A DNA stretch of 64,000 bases. Source: Oceanicola sp. 22II-s10i. GTDB lineage: Bacteria > Pseudomonadota > Alphaproteobacteria > Rhodobacterales > Rhodobacteraceae. Below are positions 57,754 through 64,000 of the stretch, piece after piece. The stretch is taken from positions 470,501-534,500 of the forward strand of contig NZ_AQQU01000001.1 in assembly GCF_002210105.1 (NCBI RefSeq), written 5' to 3'. Every line of letters starts with the position of its first letter. Position 1 is the stretch's first letter. The notes under the pieces are model-generated. The model made no database searches. It was given only the letters and a program-made list of their open reading frames with translations, and was not told the origin of the DNA. A program made the translations under genes and the position numbers.

Positions 57754-57888
57754 GGGCAAGCGCCGGCCCGTCCCCACGGGCTGGCGCTTTGTCGACGCCA
57801 GCGAAGACCGAGGAGGTCAGAGGCACATGGCACCATAAATCGTCCCGCTCAGCCGTAGCAGCGCCACCCCACGGGCCGGCGCTTGCCC
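57754..57888. repeat. About 135-bp dispersed element, family R3 copy A
   Basis: Perfect 18-bp inverted ends, at 57754-57771 (GGGCAAGCGCCGGCCCGT) and 57871-57888, are 99 bases apart. The left end also forms its own hairpin with 57776-57789 (14 bp, one G-T pair, loop CCCC). In reverse orientation the element aligns with 20129-20259. It fills the 268-base gap between sulfatase and tctA and ends 3 bases before the tctA stop codon. I see no gene in the rest of the gap. Confidence 0.75.
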
Positions 57889-57891
57889 TTG

Positions 57892-59385
57892 TCACTCCGT
57901 TCCACCGCCACGCCGCCCCAGCCAGACCGCCGACACCGCAGCCAGCACCAGCAAACTGAGCGCCACCGGATGCCCCACCACGTTCACCGGGTTCGCGTCG
58001 AGGATCACCAGCGACTGGCTCAGGCTCCGCTCGAACCCCTCGCCCAGGAAGAAGGCGATGATGAACACGATCACCGGGAACCCGAGCGCGGTCATCACGT
58101 AGGACAACACCGCCGCCACCAGCATCAGCCCGACGCCGAACAGTCCCCCCGTCGACAGGTAGACCCCGACGAAGCAGAACAGCAGCGCCACCGGAAAGAT
58201 CACGCTCTCGGGCGCGCGGATGACGAAGGACCAGAACCGCAGTGACACCTGCCCCACCAGCAGGTTCATCAGGTTCGCCATCAGCATCGCCCCGAACAGC
58301 CCGTAGATCAGCCGCGCCTGCGTCTCGAACAGCAGCGGCCCCGGCTGGATCCCGTGGATCATGAAGGCCGAGATCAGCAGCGCAGCGCCGATACTCCCCG
58401 GAATGCCGATGCCGAGCAGCGGGATCAGGTTCGCCCCCATCACCGCCGAATTCGCGCTTTCCGTCGCGGCGATGCCGCGCAGGCTGCCCTCGCCGAAGGG
58501 CGTGCCCCCGTCCGGCCCCTTGCGGGCCGAGGCGTAGGACATGAAGGCCGCCGCCGTCGACCCGATCCCCGGTATCGCCCCCAGGACCGTCCCGATGGCC
58601 GCCCCCCGCGCGATCACGCCGCGGCAGCCCCAGTACTCCGCCCACGACACCCGCCGCGCCGCGCCGTCCCCGGTCAGCGGCACCGCCGGCTGCGGGCCGT
58701 GCCGCCGGGCCCCCGCGATCCGGCGAAATATCTCGGCCACCGCCAGCATCCCGACCGCGACCGACACCAGAGACGCGCCGTCGAACAGCTGGAAATAGCC
58801 AAAGTAGAACCGTGGCGTCCCATGCTCCGGATCCAGCCCCACCGTCGCCAGCAACAGCCCCAGCACGGCCGCGATCAGACCCTTCACAAGGGAATCGCCA
58901 ATCAGCCCCGAGATGATCGAGAAGGCGAATATCATCAGCGCGAGGATTTCGACCGGCCCCATCTTCAGCGCCAGCCCGGCCAGCGGCGCAGCCAGCGTGA
59001 TCAGCACCAGGTCCGACACCGTGTCCCCGGTGACCGAAGCATAAAGCGCCATCTTCATCGCCTTGACCGGCTTGCCCTTGCGCGCCAGCGGGTGCCCGTC
59101 GATGGCGGTCGCCGCCGCGTCCGGCGTGCCCGGCGTGTTGATCAGGATCGCCGGGATGGCCCCGCCGAACAGCCCGCCCTTGTTGATGCCCACGAGGAAC
59201 GAGATCGCCACCAGCGGGTCCAGTGCGAAAGTGAACGGGATCGCAATGGCCATCGCCATGATCGGTCCGATGCCGGGGATCGCGCCCACCATCTGCCCCG
59301 CCGCCACGCCAAGCACGACGAACATCAGGTTCACCAGCGTGAAGGCATCGCCGAAGCCTGCGAGGATGACGGACAGCTCAGGCAT
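57892..59385 (-). CDS. tctA: Tripartite tricarboxylate transporter large permease TctA
   Basis: A 497-residue inner-membrane protein with about 11-12 helices. Diagnostic blocks are GQMVGAIPGIGPIMAMAIAI, PAILINTPGTPDAAATAIDG and GAIPGIGSTAAAFMSYASAR, the duplicated Gly/Pro motifs of TctA. It is the last gene of a minus-strand operon with tctB and tctC. The substrate group is usually a carboxylated compound. Confidence 0.94.
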   Translation of the reverse strand: MPELSVILAGFGDAFTLVNLMFVVLGVAAGQMVGAIPGIGPIMAMAIAIPFTFALDPLVAISFLVGINKGGLFGGAIPAILINTPGTPDAAATAIDGHPLARKGKPVKAMKMALYASVTGDTVSDLVLITLAAPLAGLALKMGPVEILALMIFAFSIISGLIGDSLVKGLIAAVLGLLLATVGLDPEHGTPRFYFGYFQLFDGASLVSVAVGMLAVAEIFRRIAGARRHGPQPAVPLTGDGAARRVSWAEYWGCRGVIARGAAIGTVLGAIPGIGSTAAAFMSYASARKGPDGGTPFGEGSLRGIAATESANSAVMGANLIPLLGIGIPGSIGAALLISAFMIHGIQPGPLLFETQARLIYGLFGAMLMANLMNLLVGQVSLRFWSFVIRAPESVIFPVALLFCFVGVYLSTGGLFGVGLMLVAAVLSYVMTALGFPVIVFIIAFFLGEGFERSLSQSLVILDANPVNVVGHPVALSLLVLAAVSAVWLGRRGGGTE

Positions 59386-59391
59386 CGGCGC

Positions 59392-59820
59392 TCACGGCAG
59401 GGGCCGCCCCAGCAGGACCGGCACCAGCAGCCAGATGCTCACCGGCGCGGCGGCAATACCGGCGACGATCCACGGCCAGCGCCGCTCCCCGATGATCGCC
59501 ACAAGTGTCGCCGCCAGCACCGGCGCGACGAAGAGAAAGCCAAAGCGCCCCATTCCCCAAACACCCGCCGCCGACACAGCGGCGACCAGCGCACAGAGCG
59601 CGGCTTCCTTCCCGTCGATCTCGACCTTTCCGCCCGGAAAGACCGCCAGCCAAAGACCCAGCCCGATCAGCGCGATCCCGCAGGCGCGCGGCAGGGTCTG
59701 GGGCGTGATCCAGCCCGAGGACACGGTTTCCGTATGCGCGGGCATGATCCACAGGATCAGCGCGGCCCCGAAGGCCGCCACCGCCACACCGGATATCCTG
59801 TTCGCCAGCCGTTCGTTCAC
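59392..59820 (-). CDS. tctB: Tripartite tricarboxylate transporter small permease TctB
   Basis: A 142-residue protein with four helices (RISGVAVAAFGAALILWIMP, GIALIGLGLWLAVF, LCALVAAVSAAGVWGMGRFG, and a C-terminal pair). TctB proteins are poorly conserved. Assignment rests on size, topology and position between tctC and tctA, with 6 bases before the tctA start. Confidence 0.87.
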   Translation of the reverse strand: MNERLANRISGVAVAAFGAALILWIMPAHTETVSSGWITPQTLPRACGIALIGLGLWLAVFPGGKVEIDGKEAALCALVAAVSAAGVWGMGRFGFLFVAPVLAATLVAIIGERRWPWIVAGIAAAPVSIWLLVPVLLGRPLP

Positions 59821-59872
59821 CGCTCACCCCGTGTTTCGGCAGGGGCGGCAGATGACCGCCCCCGCCAGTTCG

Positions 59873-60811
59873 TCACTTGCCGAACAGCATGCCAACGTTG
59901 ACCAGCCCGTCCTCGAGCATCTTCTTGGTCTCGTCCGGCCCCTTGTCCGACGGTTCGGTGTGGAACGCGTTCATGATCGCCGTCTTGGTGTCCTCGGCCA
60001 TCAGCGCCTGACCGATCGCCTCGGCCAGCGCCGTCTTCGCCTCGGCGGGCAGACCCGCGGGCGCGGCGATGTAGAAATACGGGTCCACGTAGATGTCAAA
60101 GCCCTGCTCCTGCACCGTCGCGGTGTCGGGCGCATAGGAATGCCGCACGGCGTTGGCCGAGGCGATCATCTTGACCTTGCCCGCTTCCAGCTGCGGGATA
60201 TGCGCGCCCGCGTTGAAGGCCGCGTCGACATGGCCGCCCAGCACCTGCTGCAGCGCCTCGGCCGAGGACTTGGTCGACACCGGCTTCAGCCCCGCCTCAC
60301 TCTGGCCGTTGACGAAGTTCATCAGCAGCTCCTGCGGCTTGGCATCGAAGGCCACCAGCGCGCCGCCCTTTTCCTTGGAATATTCGACCAGCCCGGCCAG
60401 GTCGTCGAACGGCGCATCGGCGGGCGCGATGATCGCGAGTTGCGCCAGAGCCACCGTGTGCAGGTAGTCGAAGCTGTCGAGGTTGAACGGGATTTCATCC
60501 GGCCGGATCGTCAGGTTCACCAGCACCGGCATGGTCACGCCCATGCCCAGCGTCATCCCGTCGGCGGGCACGGCCTGAAGCTGGGTGAACATGGCGATCC
60601 CGCCGCCGCCCGGCTTGTTCTCGACCACGAAGTCCCAGCCGGTGCTCTCGCCCATCTTCTGCGCGATCAGGCGGCCCAGCGTATCCGTCTCGCCCCCCGC
60701 GCCAAAGCCGATCCACAGCTTGATCGGTCCCGACGGCGCCCATTCGGCCATCGCCGATCCCGCACCGGCCACCGCCAGCGCGGCGGCTGCAAGAATTGTT
60801 CTGATCTTCAT
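59873..60811 (-). CDS. tctC: Tripartite tricarboxylate transporter substrate-binding protein TctC
   Basis: A 312-residue periplasmic binding protein (Bug family) with a signal peptide of about 22 residues ending GSAMAEW. Family blocks are IKLWIGFGAGGETDTLGRLI and WDFVVENKPGGGGIAMFTQL. Bug proteins bind carboxylates or similar ligands through backbone contacts, so the ligand is not predictable. It overlaps the oxidase stop by 4 bases. Confidence 0.93.
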   Translation of the reverse strand: MKIRTILAAAALAVAGAGSAMAEWAPSGPIKLWIGFGAGGETDTLGRLIAQKMGESTGWDFVVENKPGGGGIAMFTQLQAVPADGMTLGMGVTMPVLVNLTIRPDEIPFNLDSFDYLHTVALAQLAIIAPADAPFDDLAGLVEYSKEKGGALVAFDAKPQELLMNFVNGQSEAGLKPVSTKSSAEALQQVLGGHVDAAFNAGAHIPQLEAGKVKMIASANAVRHSYAPDTATVQEQGFDIYVDPYFYIAAPAGLPAEAKTALAEAIGQALMAEDTKTAIMNAFHTEPSDKGPDETKKMLEDGLVNVGMLFGK

Positions 60812-61992
60812 CGTTCTTCTCCCTGTTTCGTTTGTTTTCCTGGTTCTTCGTCTTTCGCTTTCGCCAGCGCATCACGCCCCGGCGCCACGTCTTCCACTGT
60901 CACGCCGCTGGACAGGATGTCGTGATCCGGCGCCTCCCGCCGAACCAACGCAGCGGCAAGGCGCGACAGGGCGGGCGCGGTCTGCACGCCGTAGCCACCC
61001 TGCCCCACGAGCCAGAAGAAACCCTCGACCTCCGGATCGTAGCCGCAGACCGGCGCGCGGTCGGCGGCGAATGTCCGCAGGCCCGACCACGACGACTCGA
61101 TCCGCCGTATCTCGAGGTCGAAGGCCGTCTGGATCCGGTCCGCGCAGATCGCGATATCTATTTCCTCGGGCCGGGAATCCTCCGGCGCGCTCAGCGTCTC
61201 GTCGGCGGGCGAAGCCATCAGCCGCCCCGCCTCGGGCTTGAGGTAGAACGCCTCGTCCGCATCCACGACCATCGGCATCCTGGCCGGATCGAACCCCTGC
61301 GGCGCGGCAAAGGTGATCGCCGTGCGGCGGCGCGGCTCCAGCCCGACCGGGGCGGCCCCGGCCAGCCCGGCCAGCCAATCGCCCCATGCGCCCGCCGCGT
61401 TCACCACCACACCGGCGGCGACCTGTCCGGCGGCCGTCTCGATCTCCCACCTGCCGCCGCTGCGCGTGAGGCCGAGCACCGGCGCACCGGTCATCACCGT
61501 GCCCCCCGCCTGCCGGAACTGCCGCAGGTAGCCGGTCAGCATGGCATGGACGTCGATGTCCTGCGCGTCCACGTTCTCGAACCCGCCCGCGGCATAGCCG
61601 GGCCGCAAAAGCGGCACACGCTCCTGCATCGCTTCGGCGTCGAGCCAAGCCAGATGGCGGGTGTCGGACAGATCGTCATACATCGCGCGCAGGTCATCCA
61701 CCTGCGCCGCCGTCGCAACCCGGACCAGCCCGCGCGGCGACAGCAACGGCTGCGGAGCAAACCCGTCGGGCGGCGCCGCAAAGAACCCGGCCGAGGCGCG
61801 GGTCAGCGCGCGGATCAGCCGGTTGCCATAGGTCTGTGCAAGGATCGCGGCGGACCGGCCAGTGGCATGATAGCCGGGCTGGGCCTCCGACTCGACCAGC
61901 ACCACCCGCATGTGCCGCGCCAGTTCAGCCGCCACCGAGGCGCCGGCAATACCGGCCCCGATCACGGCGACGTCATGAACAGCAGCAGACAA
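60808..61992 (-). CDS. FAD-dependent oxidoreductase, DAO family (DadA/glycine-oxidase-like)
   Basis: About 394 residues. The FAD motif VHDVAVIGAGIAGASVAAEL begins at residue 5, so the start must be close; no ATG is available. I assign a TTG at 61992 preceded by CGGGAACGCCCC. Other features are HATGRSAAILAQTYGN and, at the end, WLVGQGGYGVQTAPALSRLA. It probably oxidises an amino acid or secondary amine to a keto acid or imine. It heads the operon oxidase-tctC-tctB-tctA, with a 4-base overlap to tctC, which suggests TctABC imports its substrate. Confidence 0.87.
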   Translation of the reverse strand: MSAAVHDVAVIGAGIAGASVAAELARHMRVVLVESEAQPGYHATGRSAAILAQTYGNRLIRALTRASAGFFAAPPDGFAPQPLLSPRGLVRVATAAQVDDLRAMYDDLSDTRHLAWLDAEAMQERVPLLRPGYAAGGFENVDAQDIDVHAMLTGYLRQFRQAGGTVMTGAPVLGLTRSGGRWEIETAAGQVAAGVVVNAAGAWGDWLAGLAGAAPVGLEPRRRTAITFAAPQGFDPARMPMVVDADEAFYLKPEAGRLMASPADETLSAPEDSRPEEIDIAICADRIQTAFDLEIRRIESSWSGLRTFAADRAPVCGYDPEVEGFFWLVGQGGYGVQTAPALSRLAAALVRREAPDHDILSSGVTVEDVAPGRDALAKAKDEEPGKQTKQGEER

Positions 61993-62037
61993 GGGGCGTT
62001 CCCGATTCCGATCCGTGGCCGCAGGGTAGCATGAATA

Positions 62038-62066
62038 TTTCCGATAGGAAAGTTTCCGACCGGAAA
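62038..62066. promoter_or_regulatory. Tandem palindromic operator between the oxidase operon and the XRE-cupin gene
   Basis: TTTCCGATAGGAAA (62038-62051) and TTTCCGACCGGAAA (62053-62066) are two 14-bp palindromes of form TTTCCGAnnGGAAA, one base apart, giving a 15-bp period. They lie 46 bases upstream of the oxidase start and 42 bases upstream of the regulator ATG. Tandem sites with this spacing suit cooperative binding by the adjacent XRE-family dimer. Confidence 0.7.
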
Positions 62067-62107
62067 AGCGGTTATGGCAATCTGCCGGATCTGGGTTACT
62101 CTGCGGC

Positions 62108-62728
62108 ATGGCGCCCCGGAACGAAGACATCCTCGACGAACAGGCCAGCCGCGCACGGATGGCGACACGCCTGCGCAACCTGCGCGAGGCCAAGGGCCTG
62201 ACCATCCAGACGGTGGCCGAACGCGGCGGGCTGGCGATCTCGACCATCTCCAAGATCGAGCGCAACCTGATGGCGCCGACCTATGACCGCTTCGCCCGGC
62301 TGGCGCGCGGGCTCGGGGTCGATCTGGCCGAGCTGTTCGTAGAGGACGGCACGCGGTTCGAACCCGGCGGCGTCGCGGTCGCGCGTCGGGGCGAATACGG
62401 CTATCACGAGACCGAGAACTACACCTACGAGATGCTCTTCCCCGCCGTCCGGGGCAAACGGATGGTGCCGATGATGGGCACGCTGAAGCCGCGCGAAAGA
62501 ATGCAGGTCGACCGGATGGTCAGCCACGCGGGCGAAGAGTTCCTGCTGGTCCTCGACGGTCGCGTCCGTGTCGAACTGGACGGGATGGAAGACGTGGTCC
62601 TGGACACGGGCGAGTCGCTCTATTTCGACAGCGCGCGCGGCCATCTCTACGCCTCGGCGCAGGATGCGCCGGCCCGCATCCTCGTGGTCTGCACGGAATT
62701 CGACTCGGACGAACCGGAACGCGGCTAG
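62108..62728 (+). CDS. XRE-family regulator with C-terminal cupin domain
   Basis: A 206-residue protein. Residues about 20-76 are the HTH_XRE domain ([40 protein letters not shown]). Residues about 125-200 are a cupin_2 sensor ([39 protein letters not shown]). Regulators of this PuuR-like class usually repress adjacent amine or amino-acid catabolism genes and respond to the substrate. It is divergent from the oxidase/TctCBA operon over a tandem palindrome and overlaps queG at the stop codons. Confidence 0.92.
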   Translation: MAPRNEDILDEQASRARMATRLRNLREAKGLTIQTVAERGGLAISTISKIERNLMAPTYDRFARLARGLGVDLAELFVEDGTRFEPGGVAVARRGEYGYHETENYTYEMLFPAVRGKRMVPMMGTLKPRERMQVDRMVSHAGEEFLLVLDGRVRVELDGMEDVVLDTGESLYFDSARGHLYASAQDAPARILVVCTEFDSDEPERG

Positions 62729-63777
62729 AGCCGGGCGACCGCCCACCGGGCCGCATCGGCCACCGCCGGGTCCGGATCCCCGGTCAAGGACTCGGCCACG
62801 GCCCGCAGCGCAAGATCCCCGGAATTGCCGATCGCGTAGAGCACATTGCGCACGAAACGGTCCCGCCCGATCCGCTTGATCGGCGATCCGGCGAACCGGG
62901 CCCGGAACCCGGCGTCGTCCAGAACCGCGAGCTCGGCCAGCGGCGGCAGCACGGTGCCGGGCCGCGCGGCATAGCGCATCTCGCGCGCCTCGACGGCGAA
63001 CTTGTTCCACGGGCAGACGGCCAGGCAGTCGTCACAGCCGTAGATGCGATTGCCTATGCCGGGCCGCAGCGCCTCGTCCACCGGGCCATGATGCTCGATC
63101 GTCAGGTAAGAAATGCAGCGCCGCGCATCCAGCTGGAACGGCGCGGGAAAGGCGTCGGTAGGACAGGCGTCCAGACAGCGCCGGCAGGATCCGCAGCGCT
63201 CGCGCCCGGCCTCGTCGACCGGCAGATCCAGCGTGGTAAAGATCGCACCAAGGAACACCCAGTTCCCGAACCCGCGCCCCAGCAGGTTGGTGTGCTTGCC
63301 CTGCCATCCCAGCCCCGCGGCCTCGGCCAGCGCCTTCTCCGGCACCGGCGCGGTGTCCACGAACACCTTCACCTCCACCGGCGCCTCGTCGGGCCCTTGC
63401 GCGCCCGCCTCGGCGATCAGCCATCGCGCCAGCCGCTTCAGCCGCTTCTTGACGAGGTCATGGTAATCCGCCCCCCGCGCATAGACCGAGATCACCCCCC
63501 GGTCCCGCGCCTGAAGCCCCGCCAGCGGGTCTTCCTCCGGCGTATAGCTCTCGGCCAGCATGATCACCGACCGCGCCTTGGGCCACAGCGCCGCCGGGTC
63601 ACCCCGCCACTCGGCCCGCCGCTCCATCCAGCCCATCTGCCCGTGTCGCCCCTCGGCCAGGAACCGCGCCAGCCGAGCCTGCACCTGGGGCACCGCATCC
63701 GGACGGCACACGCCCATATCCGAAAAGCCCTCGGCCTCGGCCTGCGCGCGCAGCCTGTCTTTCAGCGCATGCTCCAT
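62725..63777 (-). CDS. queG: Epoxyqueuosine reductase QueG
   Basis: A 350-residue cobalamin- and Fe-S-dependent enzyme that makes queuosine in tRNA from epoxyqueuosine. The two 4Fe-4S clusters are held by the Cys runs [12 protein letters not shown] and [14 protein letters not shown]. The substrate domain contains the block [21 protein letters not shown]-terminal HEAT-like segment has [19 protein letters not shown]. It is 79 bases after the GST gene, an arrangement common in this group. Confidence 0.96.
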   Translation of the reverse strand: MEHALKDRLRAQAEAEGFSDMGVCRPDAVPQVQARLARFLAEGRHGQMGWMERRAEWRGDPAALWPKARSVIMLAESYTPEEDPLAGLQARDRGVISVYARGADYHDLVKKRLKRLARWLIAEAGAQGPDEAPVEVKVFVDTAPVPEKALAEAAGLGWQGKHTNLLGRGFGNWVFLGAIFTTLDLPVDEAGRERCGSCRRCLDACPTDAFPAPFQLDARRCISYLTIEHHGPVDEALRPGIGNRIYGCDDCLAVCPWNKFAVEAREMRYAARPGTVLPPLAELAVLDDAGFRARFAGSPIKRIGRDRFVRNVLYAIGNSGDLALRAVAESLTGDPDPAVADAARWAVARL

Positions 63778-63856
63778 GCTTCATCTTGCCAGAAATATGC
63801 CGGGGGGAGTCGGCCCGCAGGGCCGGCGGGGGGCTGGCCCCCCTCCGACGCCGGGC

Positions 63857-64000
63857 TCAGAAATCCAGGTCGGCATAATGCGCCGGCGGCGGAAAGCCCG
63901 GCACCTGGTCCGCGAGGATCGACCGGAACGCGGGTCGCGACTTGATCTTGGCGTACCAGTCCTTGACCTGTTCCTTGCGGCCCCAGTCCACATCGCTGAT
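63857..64000 (-). CDS. Glutathione S-transferase family protein, C-terminal fragment (5' end outside window)
   Basis: The last 47 residues are visible, including WYAKIKSRPAFRSILADQVP and a terminal PPPAHYADLDF, the characteristic C-terminal helix and tail of alphaproteobacterial GSTs. The N-terminal thioredoxin-like domain is beyond the right edge, so activity cannot be judged. It is upstream of queG in the same direction. The 79-base gap between them holds a GC hairpin (about 63823-63843). Confidence 0.8.
   Translation of the reverse strand: MSDVDWGRKEQVKDWYAKIKSRPAFRSILADQVPGFPPPAHYADLDF

Noticed and set aside
63823-63843. GC hairpin between queG and the GST gene as a terminator
   Set aside because: The stem is strong but has no T-run on either strand and the two genes run in the same direction; noted only in the GST entry.

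Overview
The window reads as chromosome of a GC-rich alphaproteobacterium of the Rhodobacteraceae/Roseobacter type. The evidence is gene content rather than a ribosomal marker: TRAP and tripartite tricarboxylate transporters, a dipeptide-type ABC operon, DUF2794 and IalB-family proteins, adjacent ubiE-ubiB, queG beside a glutathione S-transferase, a promoter that matches the alphaproteobacterial EcfG stress consensus, and several dispersed palindromic repeats. I see no rRNA, tRNA, CRISPR array, insertion sequence or phage. Layout, left to right. (1) 1-10.1 kb: a GAF/HisKA_2 histidine kinase cut by the window edge, a PAS-LuxR regulator, and divergent from it a seven-gene catabolic operon (M20 deacylase, oligopeptide-type ABC importer, aldehyde dehydrogenase, SDR). 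(2) 10.2-26.5 kb: mostly housekeeping and stand-alone genes (MFS, asd, DUF4139, carbonic anhydrase, M17 peptidase with NlpC/P60, DUF2794, thiolase, rlmN, DUF1304, IalB, asparaginase, FAD oxidoreductase, carboxymuconolactone-decarboxylase family). (3) 26.5-31.3 kb: exopolysaccharide genes (CapD-type dehydratase, sugar transferase, epimerase, Wza-type exporter). (4) 32.4-38.1 kb: a broken flagellar island with a 31-codon motB remnant followed by flgN, a rod-binding protein, a very long fliK and flgD, without the rest of the flagellar genes. (5) 38.3-42.3 kb: ubiB, ubiE, mutM, enoyl-CoA hydratase. (6) 42.3-47.9 kb: a TRAP transporter, amidase, RidA protein and TetR regulator; the TRAP, amidase and ridA promoters carry the same 20-bp dyad. 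(7) 47.9-54.2 kb: DUF1348, cyanase and a cyanate/nitrate-type ABC importer, divergent from an AAA+ regulator that lacks the GAFTGA loop. (8) 54.2-64 kb: hydrolase, SDR, sulfatase, a TctCBA transporter with a DAO-type oxidase under a divergent XRE-cupin regulator, queG and the end of a GST. The strongest logic in the window is the repeated design of an importer plus enzyme(s) plus a dedicated regulator with a visible operator: PAS-LuxR with the peptide-type ABC/M20 operon, TetR with TRAP/amidase/RidA, the AAA+ regulator with cyanate ABC/cyanase, and XRE-cupin with oxidase/TctCBA. Substrates of all but the cyanate module cannot be read from sequence. Three families of dispersed palindromic repeats occur twice each; one copy lies in frame inside a protein-coding gene.
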